Source: Massilia sp. CF038
GTDB taxonomy: Bacteria; Pseudomonadota; Gammaproteobacteria; Burkholderiales; Burkholderiaceae_D
NCBI RefSeq assembly: GCF_900129765.1
Contig: NZ_FQWU01000001.1
Span: 1,178,001-1,242,000 of the forward strand
DNA length: 64,000 nucleotides
Direction: 5' to 3'
The stretch's first letter is position 1. Each line of letters opens with the position of its first letter. Of the stretch, positions 8,403 through 17,387 are shown one piece after another. The notes below the pieces were generated by a model that was given only the letters and a program-made list of their open reading frames with translations, was not told where the DNA came from and made no database searches. The position numbers were made by a program, and so were the translations under genes.

Positions 8403-9308
8403 ATGCTCGACGTGGATGGGATGCTGACATTTGTCGCCGTGGTCGACGCCGGCTCGTTTTCGGCCGCGGCCGAGCGCCTGGGCCAGACGCCCTCGGGCGT
8501 GAGCCGCACCATGTCACGCCTGGAGGCCCAGCTTGGCATGACCCTGATGCAGCGCACCACCCGGCGCCAGGACTTGACCGAAGAGGGCGCCTGGCTGCTG
8601 GCCCGTGCACGCAAGGTGATTGCCGAGCTCGACGATACCGAAGCCGGCCTGGCTGCGCGCCGCTCCCAACCTTCGGGTCTGGTACGGGTCAACGCTGCCA
8701 CGCCCGCGCTCGACCATCTGCTGGCGCCGCTGGTCCCTGGCTTTCTCGATCAATATCCTTTGATCAAGCTCGAACTGACCAGTGGCGAAACCGTCGTCGA
8801 TCTGATCGAGGAGCGCGCCGATCTGGCCATTCGTATTGGCCAGCTGGCCGACTCCACCCTCAATGCACGCCGCCTGGGCAGCAGTCGCGTGCGCTTGCTG
8901 GCTGCCCCAGCTTACCTCGCGCGTCACGGCGTGCCCGCTGATGTGGCTGGGCTCAAGGCGCATCGCTTGCTTGGCTTCACCGCACCCGCATCGCTCAATA
9001 TCTGGCCATTGGCCCACGCCGGCGGCGAAGGTGTGCCAATCGAGCCTGCGGTCACCGCTTCCAGCGGCGAAACCCTGCGCCACCTGGCACTGGCCGGCGC
9101 CGGCATTGCCAGTCTGGCCGACTTCCTGACCCAGGCCGATGTGCGCGCCGGCCGTCTGGTGCCCGTGCTCGACGCGCAGGCGCTGCCCTGGAGCCAGCCC
9201 ATCTGGGCCGTGTTCTACAAGCAGGGCGCGCTGGCGCCCCGTGTGACCGCACTGGTGGACTATCTGGCAGCGCAGCTGGGGCAAGGTGCGCTGGCGCAGA
9301 CCGACTGA
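8403..9308 (+). CDS. LysR-family transcriptional regulator
   Basis: This is a 301-residue protein of normal LysR length with an excellent ribosome site (AGGAGGCAGCA-ATG). The N-terminal winged helix-turn-helix is clear (DAGSFSAAAERLGQTPSGVSRTMSRLEAQLG), and the remainder is a periplasmic-binding-protein-like effector domain (LIEERADLAIRIGQLADS). It is divergent from the MFS gene and probably controls it and itself through the palindrome between them. The effector is unknown. Confidence 0.93.
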   Translation: MLDVDGMLTFVAVVDAGSFSAAAERLGQTPSGVSRTMSRLEAQLGMTLMQRTTRRQDLTEEGAWLLARARKVIAELDDTEAGLAARRSQPSGLVRVNAATPALDHLLAPLVPGFLDQYPLIKLELTSGETVVDLIEERADLAIRIGQLADSTLNARRLGSSRVRLLAAPAYLARHGVPADVAGLKAHRLLGFTAPASLNIWPLAHAGGEGVPIEPAVTASSGETLRHLALAGAGIASLADFLTQADVRAGRLVPVLDAQALPWSQPIWAVFYKQGALAPRVTALVDYLAAQLGQGALAQTD

Positions 9309-9365
9309 ACGCACCTGCAGCGCGCAATTGTTGTACGCTAAACGCCTGCAATGAAAGGAGCACGC

Positions 9366-9695
9366 ATGGCCACCCCGTATGCCACCACCCAGCCGCAACG
9401 TGCGGCCATTGACGCCATGGACGGCGTTGTCGCTGTTGAATTTGGCACTGACTGGTGCGGCTATTGCCGCGCGGGTTCGCCTGCCATTGCCGCGGCCTTG
9501 TCCGCCTTTCCGGCAATTACCCACTTCAAGGTGGAAGATGGCAGCGGCCGCGCCCTGGGCCGCTCGTTCCGGGTCAAGTTGTGGCCCACGCTGGTGCTGG
9601 TGCGGCAAGGGCAGGAAGTAGGGCGCGTGGTACGGCCCGATGATGCCGATGAAGTGCGCGCCGTGATTGCGGGCGCGCTGGGGACTGGCGCTTAA
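9366..9695 (+). CDS. Thioredoxin-family protein
   Basis: The ATG at 9366 follows AAAGGAGCACGC and gives 109 residues; an in-frame ATG at 9351 lies before that ribosome site. The active site is DWCGYCRAGSP, a CxxC redox motif with GY between the cysteines instead of the GP of classical thioredoxin, and the fold continues to a cis-proline region (KLWPTLVLVRQGQEV). It is probably a cytosolic thiol reductase; there is no signal peptide. Its stop overlaps the convergent receiver gene by 4 bp. Confidence 0.88.
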   Translation: MATPYATTQPQRAAIDAMDGVVAVEFGTDWCGYCRAGSPAIAAALSAFPAITHFKVEDGSGRALGRSFRVKLWPTLVLVRQGQEVGRVVRPDDADEVRAVIAGALGTGA

Positions 9696-10144
9696 CCGGG
9701 CGCCACGCCGAACAGGGGCTGCGCCGTCGCCGCTTGCGGCGGCAGCATGGCCGCGCTGGCGAAGTGGCTGAAGGTATCGAGCAGATTGCGCGCACGGAAA
9801 GGCTTGATCAGAATCCGCGTCACGCCGCGTTGCTGCAGGGCGGTCAGCATGGCGCTGTCACAGCGATCGAGCATGACCGCAACGGGAATGCCCGCCTTGC
9901 TGGCCGTGCTGCCGCCGCGCAGCTCGTCGAGCAGGGCAAAAGCATGCAGCTCGCCTGGTGCGCTGTCCTCATCGAGGGCGATGACCGCGCCATCGAAGGC
10001 TTGCGCTTGCAGCAGTCGCATGGCCAGCGCCGTGCTGGCCGCTTCGTGCACGCGCGCTACACCCATCGAGCGCGCCGTCAGCGACACCGTGCGCCGCAGC
10101 AGCGTAACGGGCTCTACCAGCAGCATGTTCAGACCCTCAGCCAT
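9692..10144 (-). CDS. Receiver-like (CheY-fold) protein, degenerate
   Basis: The 150-residue protein looks like a lone response-regulator receiver domain. A candidate phospho-acceptor aspartate is kept in FDGAVIALDED and the conserved lysine in LIKPF, but the acidic pair after beta-strand 1 is reduced to a single glutamate (LLVEPV). Metal-dependent phosphorylation may therefore be weak or absent. It has no output domain. It lies 3' of a GAF gene that overlaps it by 8 bp on the same strand, so the two are likely translationally coupled and work together. Confidence 0.75.
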   Translation of the reverse strand: MAEGLNMLLVEPVTLLRRTVSLTARSMGVARVHEAASTALAMRLLQAQAFDGAVIALDEDSAPGELHAFALLDELRGGSTASKAGIPVAVMLDRCDSAMLTALQQRGVTRILIKPFRARNLLDTFSHFASAAMLPPQAATAQPLFGVAPG

Positions 10145-10640
10145 GAGACGCAGCTCCCTTGCCGCTCAACTCCATCACCAGCAGTTCACGCAGGCTGGCC
10201 AGGATCTGCAGCTCCACCGCATCGAGCGTGCGCGGCTTGACGTCAATGATGCACAAGGTACCGATCGCTTGTCCCGACGGCAGCGTCAGCGGGGCGCCCG
10301 CGTAGAACCGAATGTGCGGCTCGCTCGTGACCAGCGGGTTGCCGACAAAGCGCGCGTCGGCCAGCGCGTCGGGCACGACCATGATCTCCGGCTGCAAAAT
10401 CGCATGCGCGCAAAACGAAATGTCGCGCGGGGTGGAGCAAGCCTCCAGTCCGAAGCGCGACTTGAACCATTGGCGGTCATGGTCGATCAGCGAAATCAGG
10501 CAAATCGGCACCTCAAACTCGCTGGCGGCAAATTCGACGATGGTGTCGAAGCGTTTTTCCGGCGGCGTGTCGAGCAGCAGCAGTTCGTACAGGGCGGCCA
10601 GGCGCTCTGATTCGTTTGGCGGGCGAGGAGGAATTATCAT
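10137..10640 (-). CDS. GAF-domain sensor protein
   Basis: Started at the ATG at 10640, the protein is 167 residues. It consists of a short lead (NESERLAALYELLLLDTPPE) and one GAF domain of the type found at the N-terminus of many GGDEF and kinase proteins (FAASEFEVPICLISLIDHDRQ, SRDISFCAH-like DISFCAHAI, and GTLCIIDVKPR). It has no output domain of its own, so it may act as a stand-alone ligand sensor with the receiver-like protein encoded directly downstream. Confidence 0.8.
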   Translation of the reverse strand: MIIPPRPPNESERLAALYELLLLDTPPEKRFDTIVEFAASEFEVPICLISLIDHDRQWFKSRFGLEACSTPRDISFCAHAILQPEIMVVPDALADARFVGNPLVTSEPHIRFYAGAPLTLPSGQAIGTLCIIDVKPRTLDAVELQILASLRELLVMELSGKGAASHG

Positions 10641-10754
10641 TTTTATATTTAATGGTAATCTTGGGTTTTCCCGATATTTCACACAATAACATGGCAACAC
10701 AGCAAATGCGCATGGCCCTGCCGCCCGCATGCTGGCCAAGCCAGGCAAAGCATG

Positions 10755-10768
10755 TTACTTTTAAGTAA
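10755..10768. promoter_or_regulatory. 14-bp perfect palindrome in a divergent promoter region
   Basis: TTACTTTTAAGTAA is a perfect palindrome lying between the GAF gene and the small hypothetical gene, 18 bp before the latter's start codon. It is AT-rich against a GC-rich background. It may be an operator or overlap the -10 region. Confidence 0.4.
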
Positions 10769-10786
10769 TATTAATGGGGGTGCGTC

Positions 10787-11134
10787 ATGATTTTTGCTGC
10801 TGAGACAGAAGAACGTTCCCTGCATGTGTTTCCCGATGCGGAAACGGCAGCGTCGTATTGCGAGGGCATTGCGGTGGAAGCGGCCTTGTGGCTGTTCTGG
10901 GACGATGACGGCTCGCCACTGGAGCCACAATTTACCATTCCCAACAAGCGCGGTTTATTTACCGGCAAGAACGGGATTTATCACCTGGTCAAAGTCAATA
11001 ACGGGCAATACAGCCTGCTGCACGAAGCCTTGCAGCACATTCGCCAGGTGATCGGCGAATGTCCCTTCACCAGCGTGCGCGCGGTGCAGGAATACCTGCA
11101 GCGCGGGCCCGCTGGCCTGGCCCGTCCTGCTTAA
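10787..11134 (+). CDS. Small hypothetical protein
   Basis: This 115-residue protein starts at an ATG preceded by a G-rich ribosome site (TGGGGGTGCGTC). The sequence looks like a compact soluble alpha/beta domain (ALWLFWDDDGSPLEPQF, then YHLVKVNNGQYSLLHEALQH) with no signal peptide or membrane segment. I do not recognise the family. Its 3' end overlaps the convergent WXXGXW gene by 4 bp. Confidence 0.7.
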   Translation: MIFAAETEERSLHVFPDAETAASYCEGIAVEAALWLFWDDDGSPLEPQFTIPNKRGLFTGKNGIYHLVKVNNGQYSLLHEALQHIRQVIGECPFTSVRAVQEYLQRGPAGLARPA

Positions 11135-11493
11135 TTGCGGTTCGGATTGTTTGGACGGTTGTCCATGCCGTTCGGCACGCCGTCGCCATCGCGGTCGCGG
11201 CGCGCCCAATTGCCGCGATTCATACGCCAGCGCCCGTCACGTTCTTCCCAGGTCGGTGCGTTGTACACATAGCCTTTGCGGTCGCGTACCCACTTGCCCT
11301 TGACCCACACGTGGTGGCCACGCTTCCAGTCCCAATAGCCGGGCGCCCACACATAGCCACGGCGCGCTTCCGGCACCCGCTCCACGCGCGGCGCAGGCGG
11401 TGCCACGCGCACCAGGATGTCGGCGCTGGCAGGGGCGGCAACGCTGCCGAAGGATCCAGCAATCAGGGCGGCAATCAGTATTTTTTTCATCAT
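11131..11493 (-). CDS. WXXGXW-repeat secreted protein
   Basis: Started at the ATG at 11493 (GGAG 6 nt upstream), the protein has 120 residues. It has a signal peptide (MMKKILIAALIAGSFGSVAA) and repeated aromatic motifs of the WxxGxW type: WAPGYW, WVKGKW and a variant WRMNRGNW, as in the BcpO-related WXXGXW family of betaproteobacteria. The C-terminal tail DRDGDGVPNGMDNRPNN resembles an acidic calcium-binding thrombospondin-3-like repeat. It is probably periplasmic or surface-associated; no precise role is known. Confidence 0.8.
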   Translation of the reverse strand: MMKKILIAALIAGSFGSVAAPASADILVRVAPPAPRVERVPEARRGYVWAPGYWDWKRGHHVWVKGKWVRDRKGYVYNAPTWEERDGRWRMNRGNWARRDRDGDGVPNGMDNRPNNPNRN

Positions 11494-11585
11494 GACGTTC
11501 TCCACAAAAAAGTTGAACCTCATTTATAGACCTTGCTTTTGAGATCGTATGTGCGAGAGCGCTCATATGGCAGAGTTCGCTTTGC

Positions 11586-11614
11586 TTGACATCTGTTTTG
11601 TCCCCGTCTATCGT
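11586..11614 (+). promoter_or_regulatory. Sigma-70-type promoter for the monooxygenase gene
   Basis: A perfect -35 box TTGACA (11586-11591) is followed after exactly 17 bp by TATCGT (11609-11614). Transcription would start about 20 bp before the ATG at 11641, leaving a short leader with no visible Shine-Dalgarno. Confidence 0.55.
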
Positions 11615-11640
11615 CGTTTTCTCCTTTTTTGTCTTTACAT

Positions 11641-13101
11641 ATGAGCTCAGGCAAGCCGCAATACGAGGTCGTGGTGGTGGGCAGCGGTTTTGCCGGCCTG
11701 TGCACGGCAGTCAAGCTGCGCGCAGCGGGGATCGATAACTTCATCGTGCTGGAAAAAGACCAGGAAGCAGGGGGCACCTGGTGGGCCAACAGCTATCCTG
11801 GCTGCGCCGTCGATGTGCCCAGCCATTTGTACTCGTTTTCATTCGCGCAGAATGCCCGCTGGACCCACGCCTTTGCGCGCCAGGGCGAGCTGCTGGCCTA
11901 CACGCGTGCGATCGTGCACCAGTTCGATCTGCAGCGTCATCTGCGCGTCGCTACTGCCTTCGAGGGCGCGGCGTTCGTCGAGCAGGGCGGCTACTGGGAC
12001 ATCGAAACGAGCGCTGGTCCGCTCACGGCCAAATGCATCATCGGCGCCACCGGCGCGTTGAATCGGCCTGCCATTCCGGACCTGCCAGGCTTGGCCACAT
12101 TCGGCGGCAAGGTATTCCATTCGAGCCGCTGGGACCATGGCTACGATTTGCGTGGCAAGCGCGTGGCGGTGGTGGGGACGGGCGCCAGCGCCATTCAGTT
12201 TGTGCCCGAGATCGTCGACCAGGTGGCACAGCTGGACCTGTACCAGCGCAGCGCGCCATGGATTTTGCCGCGCCCCGATCGCCGCATCGGTGCGCGTGAA
12301 CAGCACCTGCTGGCGCGCTTGCCTGCTCTGCACTGGATCTATCGCGCCATGGTCTATCTGCAGCATGAAGCGCGCGCGCCGCTGTATGTCTATTTCCCCG
12401 GCCTGTTCGGCATTGCCCAGCGCCTGGCGCTGCGCCACCTGCACTGCCAGATCAGCGATCCGGTCCTGCGCGCCAAACTCACACCTGACTACACCATGGG
12501 CTGCAAGCGCGTGCTGCTGATGAATTCCTACTATCCGGCGCTGAGCAAAGTCAATGTGGAACTGGTGACCGATCCGATTGCCCGCGTCACCGCAGGCGCC
12601 ATTGTTACGGCCAGCGGCCAGGAGCGCCCGGTGGACGCCATCATCTTCGGCACCGGTTTCAACGTCGAACACGCGCTGCACACGGCACGGGTGCGCGGGC
12701 GCGGCGGCAAAGTCCTGTTCCAGGATGATCTGCAAGCCTACAAGGGATGCGCGGTGGCCGGCTTCCCGAACTACTTCCTGATCACCGGTCCCAATACGGG
12801 GCTCGGTCACAACTCGATGATCTACATGATCGAGTCCGGCGTGCGCTATGCGGTGGACGCGGTGCAGACGATCCGCAGCCGCGCCCTGCATTCGGTCGAG
12901 GTGAAGGAAGAGGCGCAGCGCAGCTTCAACGACGCGCTGCAGCGGCGCATGCGCGGCACCGTCTGGAGCACCGGCTGCAAGAGCTGGTACCTGGACCAGG
13001 CCGGCCGCAACTACACCTTGTGGCCCGGTTTTACTTTTACATACCGGCGCCTGACGCGCCGCTTCGACATTGAAAATTACCGCGTCAACGCAGGCGCTTG
13101 A
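11641..13101 (+). CDS. Flavin-containing monooxygenase, Baeyer-Villiger type
   Basis: The 486-residue protein carries an N-terminal FAD Rossmann motif (VVVGSGFAGL, about residues 11-20), the Baeyer-Villiger fingerprint FGGKVFHSSRWD (FxGxxxHxxxWD, about 155-166), and a second dinucleotide motif for NADPH (VVGTGASAIQ, about 177-186). It also has the late GPNTGLGHNS motif common to these enzymes. It should insert oxygen into ketones to give esters or lactones, or oxidise a soft nucleophile. It is shorter than cyclohexanone monooxygenase (about 540). ATG at 11641 is chosen over an in-frame TTG at 11629. The end overlaps the convergent histidine kinase by 17 bp. Confidence 0.9.
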   Translation: MSSGKPQYEVVVVGSGFAGLCTAVKLRAAGIDNFIVLEKDQEAGGTWWANSYPGCAVDVPSHLYSFSFAQNARWTHAFARQGELLAYTRAIVHQFDLQRHLRVATAFEGAAFVEQGGYWDIETSAGPLTAKCIIGATGALNRPAIPDLPGLATFGGKVFHSSRWDHGYDLRGKRVAVVGTGASAIQFVPEIVDQVAQLDLYQRSAPWILPRPDRRIGAREQHLLARLPALHWIYRAMVYLQHEARAPLYVYFPGLFGIAQRLALRHLHCQISDPVLRAKLTPDYTMGCKRVLLMNSYYPALSKVNVELVTDPIARVTAGAIVTASGQERPVDAIIFGTGFNVEHALHTARVRGRGGKVLFQDDLQAYKGCAVAGFPNYFLITGPNTGLGHNSMIYMIESGVRYAVDAVQTIRSRALHSVEVKEEAQRSFNDALQRRMRGTVWSTGCKSWYLDQAGRNYTLWPGFTFTYRRLTRRFDIENYRVNAGA

Positions 13102-14935
13102 CGATTTCCGACAGCCGGTAAGGCTTGGACACGAAGGCCACATCGTCGATGCTGCCTTCTGCGCGCAGGGCCGGCGCCTGGTAACCCGACGCCAGAATGA
13201 TTTTCAGACCCGGATACTGCGCGCGCACCTTGCGCGCCAGTTCAATGCCCGACATCCCTGGCATCATCACGTCGCTGAACAGCAGGTCGGCACCTGGATT
13301 TTGCGCCAGCAGGCGCAGCGCCTGCTCGCCGCCATCGGCAATGAGCACCTGGTAGCCGATCGACTCGAACAAGGTGCCGGCCAGCGCCGCCAGTTCGGGT
13401 TCATCCTCGACGATGATGACCAGTTCTCCCGCAGGTGCGGCTTCTTCTTCGGTGACCGTAATCATGGGCAGCGTCAGGTGAACCGAGGTGCCATGGCCGG
13501 GCGTGCTCTCCAGCGTTACCTGGCCGCCTGACTGCATGATGAAGCCTTGTACCTGGCTCAGCCCCAGCCCGGTGCCTTTGCCAATGTCTTTGGTGGTAAA
13601 GAATGGCTCGAATACGCGCGCGGCCAGTTCCGCATCCATGCCGGTCCCGGTGTCGGTGACGGTAATGCGCACCTGGTCGCCGCCCGCTGGCACGCGCGCG
13701 GTCGACAGGGTAATGCTGCCGCCGTCGGGCATGGCATCGCGCGCATTGACGACCAGATTGAGCAGCGCCGCCTCAAAGCGCGCCTCGTCCAGATTCACCC
13801 AGCCCACGTCGCGCGCCAGCACGGTCTCGAACCGGATCGACGAGGGCACGGCGCGGCGTAACACCGGTTCGAACGATTCGATCACGCGGTTGATGCGGTG
13901 GTTGGCAGGCGCCAGCGGCTGCTGGCGCGCAAAGGCCAGCAGTTGCTGCGTCAGGGTTGAACCTCGCTCGACGGCGCGGCCAATGGTGTCGATGATGCTC
14001 TTTTCCAGCGCGCTGGCGTTCTGCTTTTGCAGGATTTGCACGGCCGAGGAAATGATCGACAGCAGGTTGTTGAAGTCGTGCGCCACACCGCCCGTCAACT
14101 GGCCCACCGCTTCCATTTTCTGCGACTGGAACAGCTGGGCACGGGCCTGGTCGAGCGATTGTTCGGCTTCTCTGCGTTCGGTGATGTCGCGCGTGATCTT
14201 GGCAAAGCCGAGCAAGGCGCCGCTGTCGTCACGAATCGCGTCAATCACCACGTGGGCCCAGAAGGTGGTGCCGTCCTTGCGCAGGCGCCAGCCTTCGGCT
14301 TCATAGCGGCCCTTGTCCGCCGCTTCCTGCAAGGCCAGTAGCGGCGTGCCGCGCGCGCGCTCTTCTTCGGTATAAAAATGCGAAAAATGGCGGCCCACGA
14401 TTTCGCTCGCGTCGTAGCCCTTGATGCGGCGCGCGCCGCTATTCCAGTTGGTGACAATGCCTTGCGGCGAAATCATGTAGATCGCGTAGTCCAGCACCCC
14501 CTGCACCAGCATGCGGAACTGGCGCTCGCTGGCCAGCAGCTCGTCCTCGGCACGGCGCTTCTCTGTAATGTCGCGCGTGATCTTCGCAAAGCCGACCAGC
14601 ACGCCGTCCTGAACCACCGGGTCCATCACCACGCTGGCCCAGAAGCGGCTGCCATCCTTGCGCACGCGCCAGCCTTCGCATTCAAACTTGCCTTCCTCGC
14701 GCGCCTGGCGCAGCGCGATGGCGGGAATGCCGGCTGCCTGATCTTCGGGCGTATGAAAGGTCGAGAAATGCTGGCCGATGATTTCCTCGGCGGTATAACC
14801 CTTGAAGCGCTGCGCGCCGGTGTTCCAGGTGATGACGATGCCCTCGGGACTGAGCATGTAGATGGCGTAGTCGCGGATGGCCGCGACCAGCAGTTCCATC
14901 TGGCCGTGGGTGGCCGTCGGCAAAGTCTCATTCAT
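13085..14935 (-). CDS. Hybrid sensor histidine kinase (PAS-PAS-HisKA-HATPase-REC)
   Basis: The protein has 616 residues and no membrane segment, so it is cytosolic. Two similar PAS domains (about 12-130 and 142-262) share the pattern DYAIYM-SP-GIV--WN-GA-R-KGY and end with FAKITRDITE. They are followed by a dimerisation domain with the phospho-accepting histidine in GGVAHDFNNLL (about 285), an ATPase domain with GTGLGLSQVQGF, and a C-terminal receiver with the aspartate in LLFSDVMMPGMSG. No separate response regulator is adjacent, so the phosphate partner is unknown. Its 3' end overlaps the monooxygenase gene. Confidence 0.93.
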   Translation of the reverse strand: MNETLPTATHGQMELLVAAIRDYAIYMLSPEGIVITWNTGAQRFKGYTAEEIIGQHFSTFHTPEDQAAGIPAIALRQAREEGKFECEGWRVRKDGSRFWASVVMDPVVQDGVLVGFAKITRDITEKRRAEDELLASERQFRMLVQGVLDYAIYMISPQGIVTNWNSGARRIKGYDASEIVGRHFSHFYTEEERARGTPLLALQEAADKGRYEAEGWRLRKDGTTFWAHVVIDAIRDDSGALLGFAKITRDITERREAEQSLDQARAQLFQSQKMEAVGQLTGGVAHDFNNLLSIISSAVQILQKQNASALEKSIIDTIGRAVERGSTLTQQLLAFARQQPLAPANHRINRVIESFEPVLRRAVPSSIRFETVLARDVGWVNLDEARFEAALLNLVVNARDAMPDGGSITLSTARVPAGGDQVRITVTDTGTGMDAELAARVFEPFFTTKDIGKGTGLGLSQVQGFIMQSGGQVTLESTPGHGTSVHLTLPMITVTEEEAAPAGELVIIVEDEPELAALAGTLFESIGYQVLIADGGEQALRLLAQNPGADLLFSDVMMPGMSGIELARKVRAQYPGLKIILASGYQAPALRAEGSIDDVAFVSKPYRLSEIVKRLR

Positions 14936-15039
14936 TATATTTTCGGCATCTTCCGCGCAGATTGTCTATGCACATGATACCTTGCCGTCCGAAAAATCCA
15001 TGTTTCCCGAGCCTAATGTGCAGCTGGCGAGCGCGACTG

Positions 15040-15990
15040 TCAGGCGATCATCGCGGCAAAGGTTGCCAGGTCCACATTGCCGCCACTGATCAAAATACCC
15101 ACCCGCTTGCCGTCCAGCGGCAGCACGCGGTGCAGCGCTGCAGCGGCAGCCAGGCAACCAGTCGGCTCGACCACCATCTTCATGCGCTCGGCAAAAAAGC
15201 GCATGCTGGCCACCAGCTGCGCGTCCGACACGGTGACAATATCGTCGACGTAACGCTCGATCACGGCAAAATTGTGCGCACCCACATGGGTCACCTTGGC
15301 GCCGTCGGCAATCGTATCGGGCACGGGAATATGCACCACTTCACCCTTGCGCAGCGACTGCTGGCCATCGTTGCCCAGTTCCGGTTCCACGCCGATCACG
15401 CGGCACTTGGGCGACAGGGCTGCGGCGGCAATGGCGCTGCCGGCCAGCAGACCGCCACCACCCAGGCACACCAGCAGCACATCGAGTTCGCCGGTCTCTT
15501 CGAACAACTCCTTTGCCGCCGTGCCCTGGCCGGCAATCACGTCCGGATGGTCATACGGCGGAATCAAGGTCATGCCGCGCTCGCGCGCCAGGCGCCGCCC
15601 GATCTCTTCGCGGTCTTCGGTGTAGCGGTCGTAAAAAATCACTTCGCCGCCATAGCCCCTGGTGGCGGCCACTTTCAGGGCAGGGGCATCGTGCGGCATG
15701 ATGATGGCCGACTTGATGCCGACCAGGCTGGCTGACAGGGCGATTGCCTGTGCGTGGTTGCCGGACGAGTAGGTGAGCACGCCGGCATCGCGCTGCGCGG
15801 CGTCAAAGCGGGCAATGGCGTTATAGGCGCCGCGGAACTTGAATGCGCCCATGCGCTGAAAATTTTCGCATTTGAAGAACAGCTGCGCGCCGCTTTGCGC
15901 GTCCGCCGTGCGCGAGGACAGCACCGGGGTGCGGTGGGCCACGCCCGCAATGCGGCCAGCGGCCGCTTCAATGTCGCGATAGTCGCTCAT
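15040..15990 (-). CDS. Threonine/serine dehydratase-like PLP enzyme
   Basis: This fold-type II PLP enzyme has 316 residues, the length of the catabolic threonine dehydratase/serine racemase group without an ACT domain. The Schiff-base lysine is K51 in MGAFKFRGAYNA, SSGNHAQAIA binds the substrate carboxylate, and the glycine loop LGGGGLLAG holds the cofactor phosphate. It would deaminate threonine or serine to the 2-oxoacid through an enamine intermediate, or racemise serine. The start has AAGGA upstream. It lies 20 bp downstream of the EnvZ-type kinase gene on the same strand. Confidence 0.88.
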   Translation of the reverse strand: MSDYRDIEAAAGRIAGVAHRTPVLSSRTADAQSGAQLFFKCENFQRMGAFKFRGAYNAIARFDAAQRDAGVLTYSSGNHAQAIALSASLVGIKSAIIMPHDAPALKVAATRGYGGEVIFYDRYTEDREEIGRRLARERGMTLIPPYDHPDVIAGQGTAAKELFEETGELDVLLVCLGGGGLLAGSAIAAAALSPKCRVIGVEPELGNDGQQSLRKGEVVHIPVPDTIADGAKVTHVGAHNFAVIERYVDDIVTVSDAQLVASMRFFAERMKMVVEPTGCLAAAAALHRVLPLDGKRVGILISGGNVDLATFAAMIA

Positions 15991-16010
15991 GCTTTGTTCC
16001 TTGAAACGGG

Positions 16011-17387
16011 TTAGTGTTCGGCCAGCGGCATCGCAATCTGGATCCGCATGCCGCCGCCATCGCGGTTGTTGACCAACAGCTCGGCATTGTGGCGCGTGAC
16101 CACGCGCTGCACGATGGCCAGGCCCAGGCCGGCGCCATTGGCCTGGCCGCGCGCCGTGTCAAGCCGGGTGAAGGGCTTGAGCAGCTGTTCAATCATCTCT
16201 TCCGGCACGCCCACGCCGTGGTCCTGCATTTCAATCAGGGCGCGCTTGCCCTGGCCGCGCATGCGCACCTTGCAGGCGATGTCGATGTGGGTGATGCCTT
16301 CGCCCGGCGTTTTGCCATATCGGCGCGCGTTTTCAATCACGTTGTTGAAGACGCGCCGCAGGTCGGTGATGTTGCCCATCACCTGAATGTCGGGCGCCAC
16401 ATCGCAGCTGACGCGCACATCGGCAATTCGTTCGGCTTCGCGCGCGCAATCGAGCAGCAGTCCGCTCAGGTCAATCGGCACAAAAGTGGCCGCTTCCGTT
16501 GGTTTGGCGTAGTCGAGGAACTGGCCGATGATGGCATCCATCTGGCCGATATCGGACTGCATGCCTTCGCGCGCTTCGGTACTGAGCTTGGCCATTTCCA
16601 GTTCCAGCTGCATGCGTGCCAGCGGGGTACGCAAGTCATGCGAAATGCCGGCCAAAATGACGGCGCGGTCCGATTCAACCCGCTGCAGATCGTCCACCAT
16701 CTGGTTGAAACTGCGGTTCGCTTCCAGGATCTCCTTTGGCCCTTTTTCAGGCAGGGGATCGGGACGCTTGCCCTGCGCGATGGCACGCGCGGCCGCGGCC
16801 AGGCGCGCCAGCGGCTGATTGACCAGGCTCGAAATCAGCGCTGCCCCCAGCAGCGACAACACGCCCACCACGCTGCTCCAGCCCAGCCACTGCACGCCCG
16901 ACAAGCCTTCCAGACGCTCGCGCTCGAGCATCAGCCAGTATTTGTCGTCATCGATGTTAAAGCTGATCCAGAATCCGGCCGAGCCGTTCACGCGGCCGGC
17001 GAAGCGGGTGTCCTTGCCCAGCCTGTCCTTGACGATCTTTTCGATGTCATTCATCAGCGGGTTGTCGGGCGGCGGGTCGACCACGTCGTTGTCTTCCAGC
17101 GTGAAGATGCGGATCCCTTCATTGCTGAACAATTCGAACAACAGTTCGCTGCGCAGTTCCGGTGCCGAATTGGTCAGCGCGGTTTTGGTGATGGTGACCA
17201 CCGAGATCACCAGTTCGGCCGTCTGCTGGACCTGGGGACCACGCTGGACGGCACTGATCATGCCGACCCAGGAACCCATCGACACCATCGTCAGGAAGCC
17301 CAGCAGCAAAAAGGTGCGCCAGAACAGCCCGCTCCTGAGCCAGGTCAGGCGGGGGCCCCGCGCAGACATCAGTTCATGCGAAAACAC
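16011..17387 (-). CDS. envZ: EnvZ-like sensor histidine kinase
   Basis: The 458-residue inner-membrane kinase has one membrane helix near 25-45, a periplasmic sensor region, and a second helix near 165-188 (SSVVGVLSLLGAALISSLV). A HAMP linker follows, then the H-box ILAGISHDLRTPLARMQ (His about 248) and an ATPase domain ending GAGLGLAIVQRVV. The start is the GTG at 17387, which overlaps the OmpR stop (TAGTG); an ATG at 17369 is possible. Together with the upstream regulator it forms an osmolarity- or envelope-type two-component system; its true stimulus here is unknown. Confidence 0.9.
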   Translation of the reverse strand: MFSHELMSARGPRLTWLRSGLFWRTFLLLGFLTMVSMGSWVGMISAVQRGPQVQQTAELVISVVTITKTALTNSAPELRSELLFELFSNEGIRIFTLEDNDVVDPPPDNPLMNDIEKIVKDRLGKDTRFAGRVNGSAGFWISFNIDDDKYWLMLERERLEGLSGVQWLGWSSVVGVLSLLGAALISSLVNQPLARLAAAARAIAQGKRPDPLPEKGPKEILEANRSFNQMVDDLQRVESDRAVILAGISHDLRTPLARMQLELEMAKLSTEAREGMQSDIGQMDAIIGQFLDYAKPTEAATFVPIDLSGLLLDCAREAERIADVRVSCDVAPDIQVMGNITDLRRVFNNVIENARRYGKTPGEGITHIDIACKVRMRGQGKRALIEMQDHGVGVPEEMIEQLLKPFTRLDTARGQANGAGLGLAIVQRVVTRHNAELLVNNRDGGGMRIQIAMPLAEH

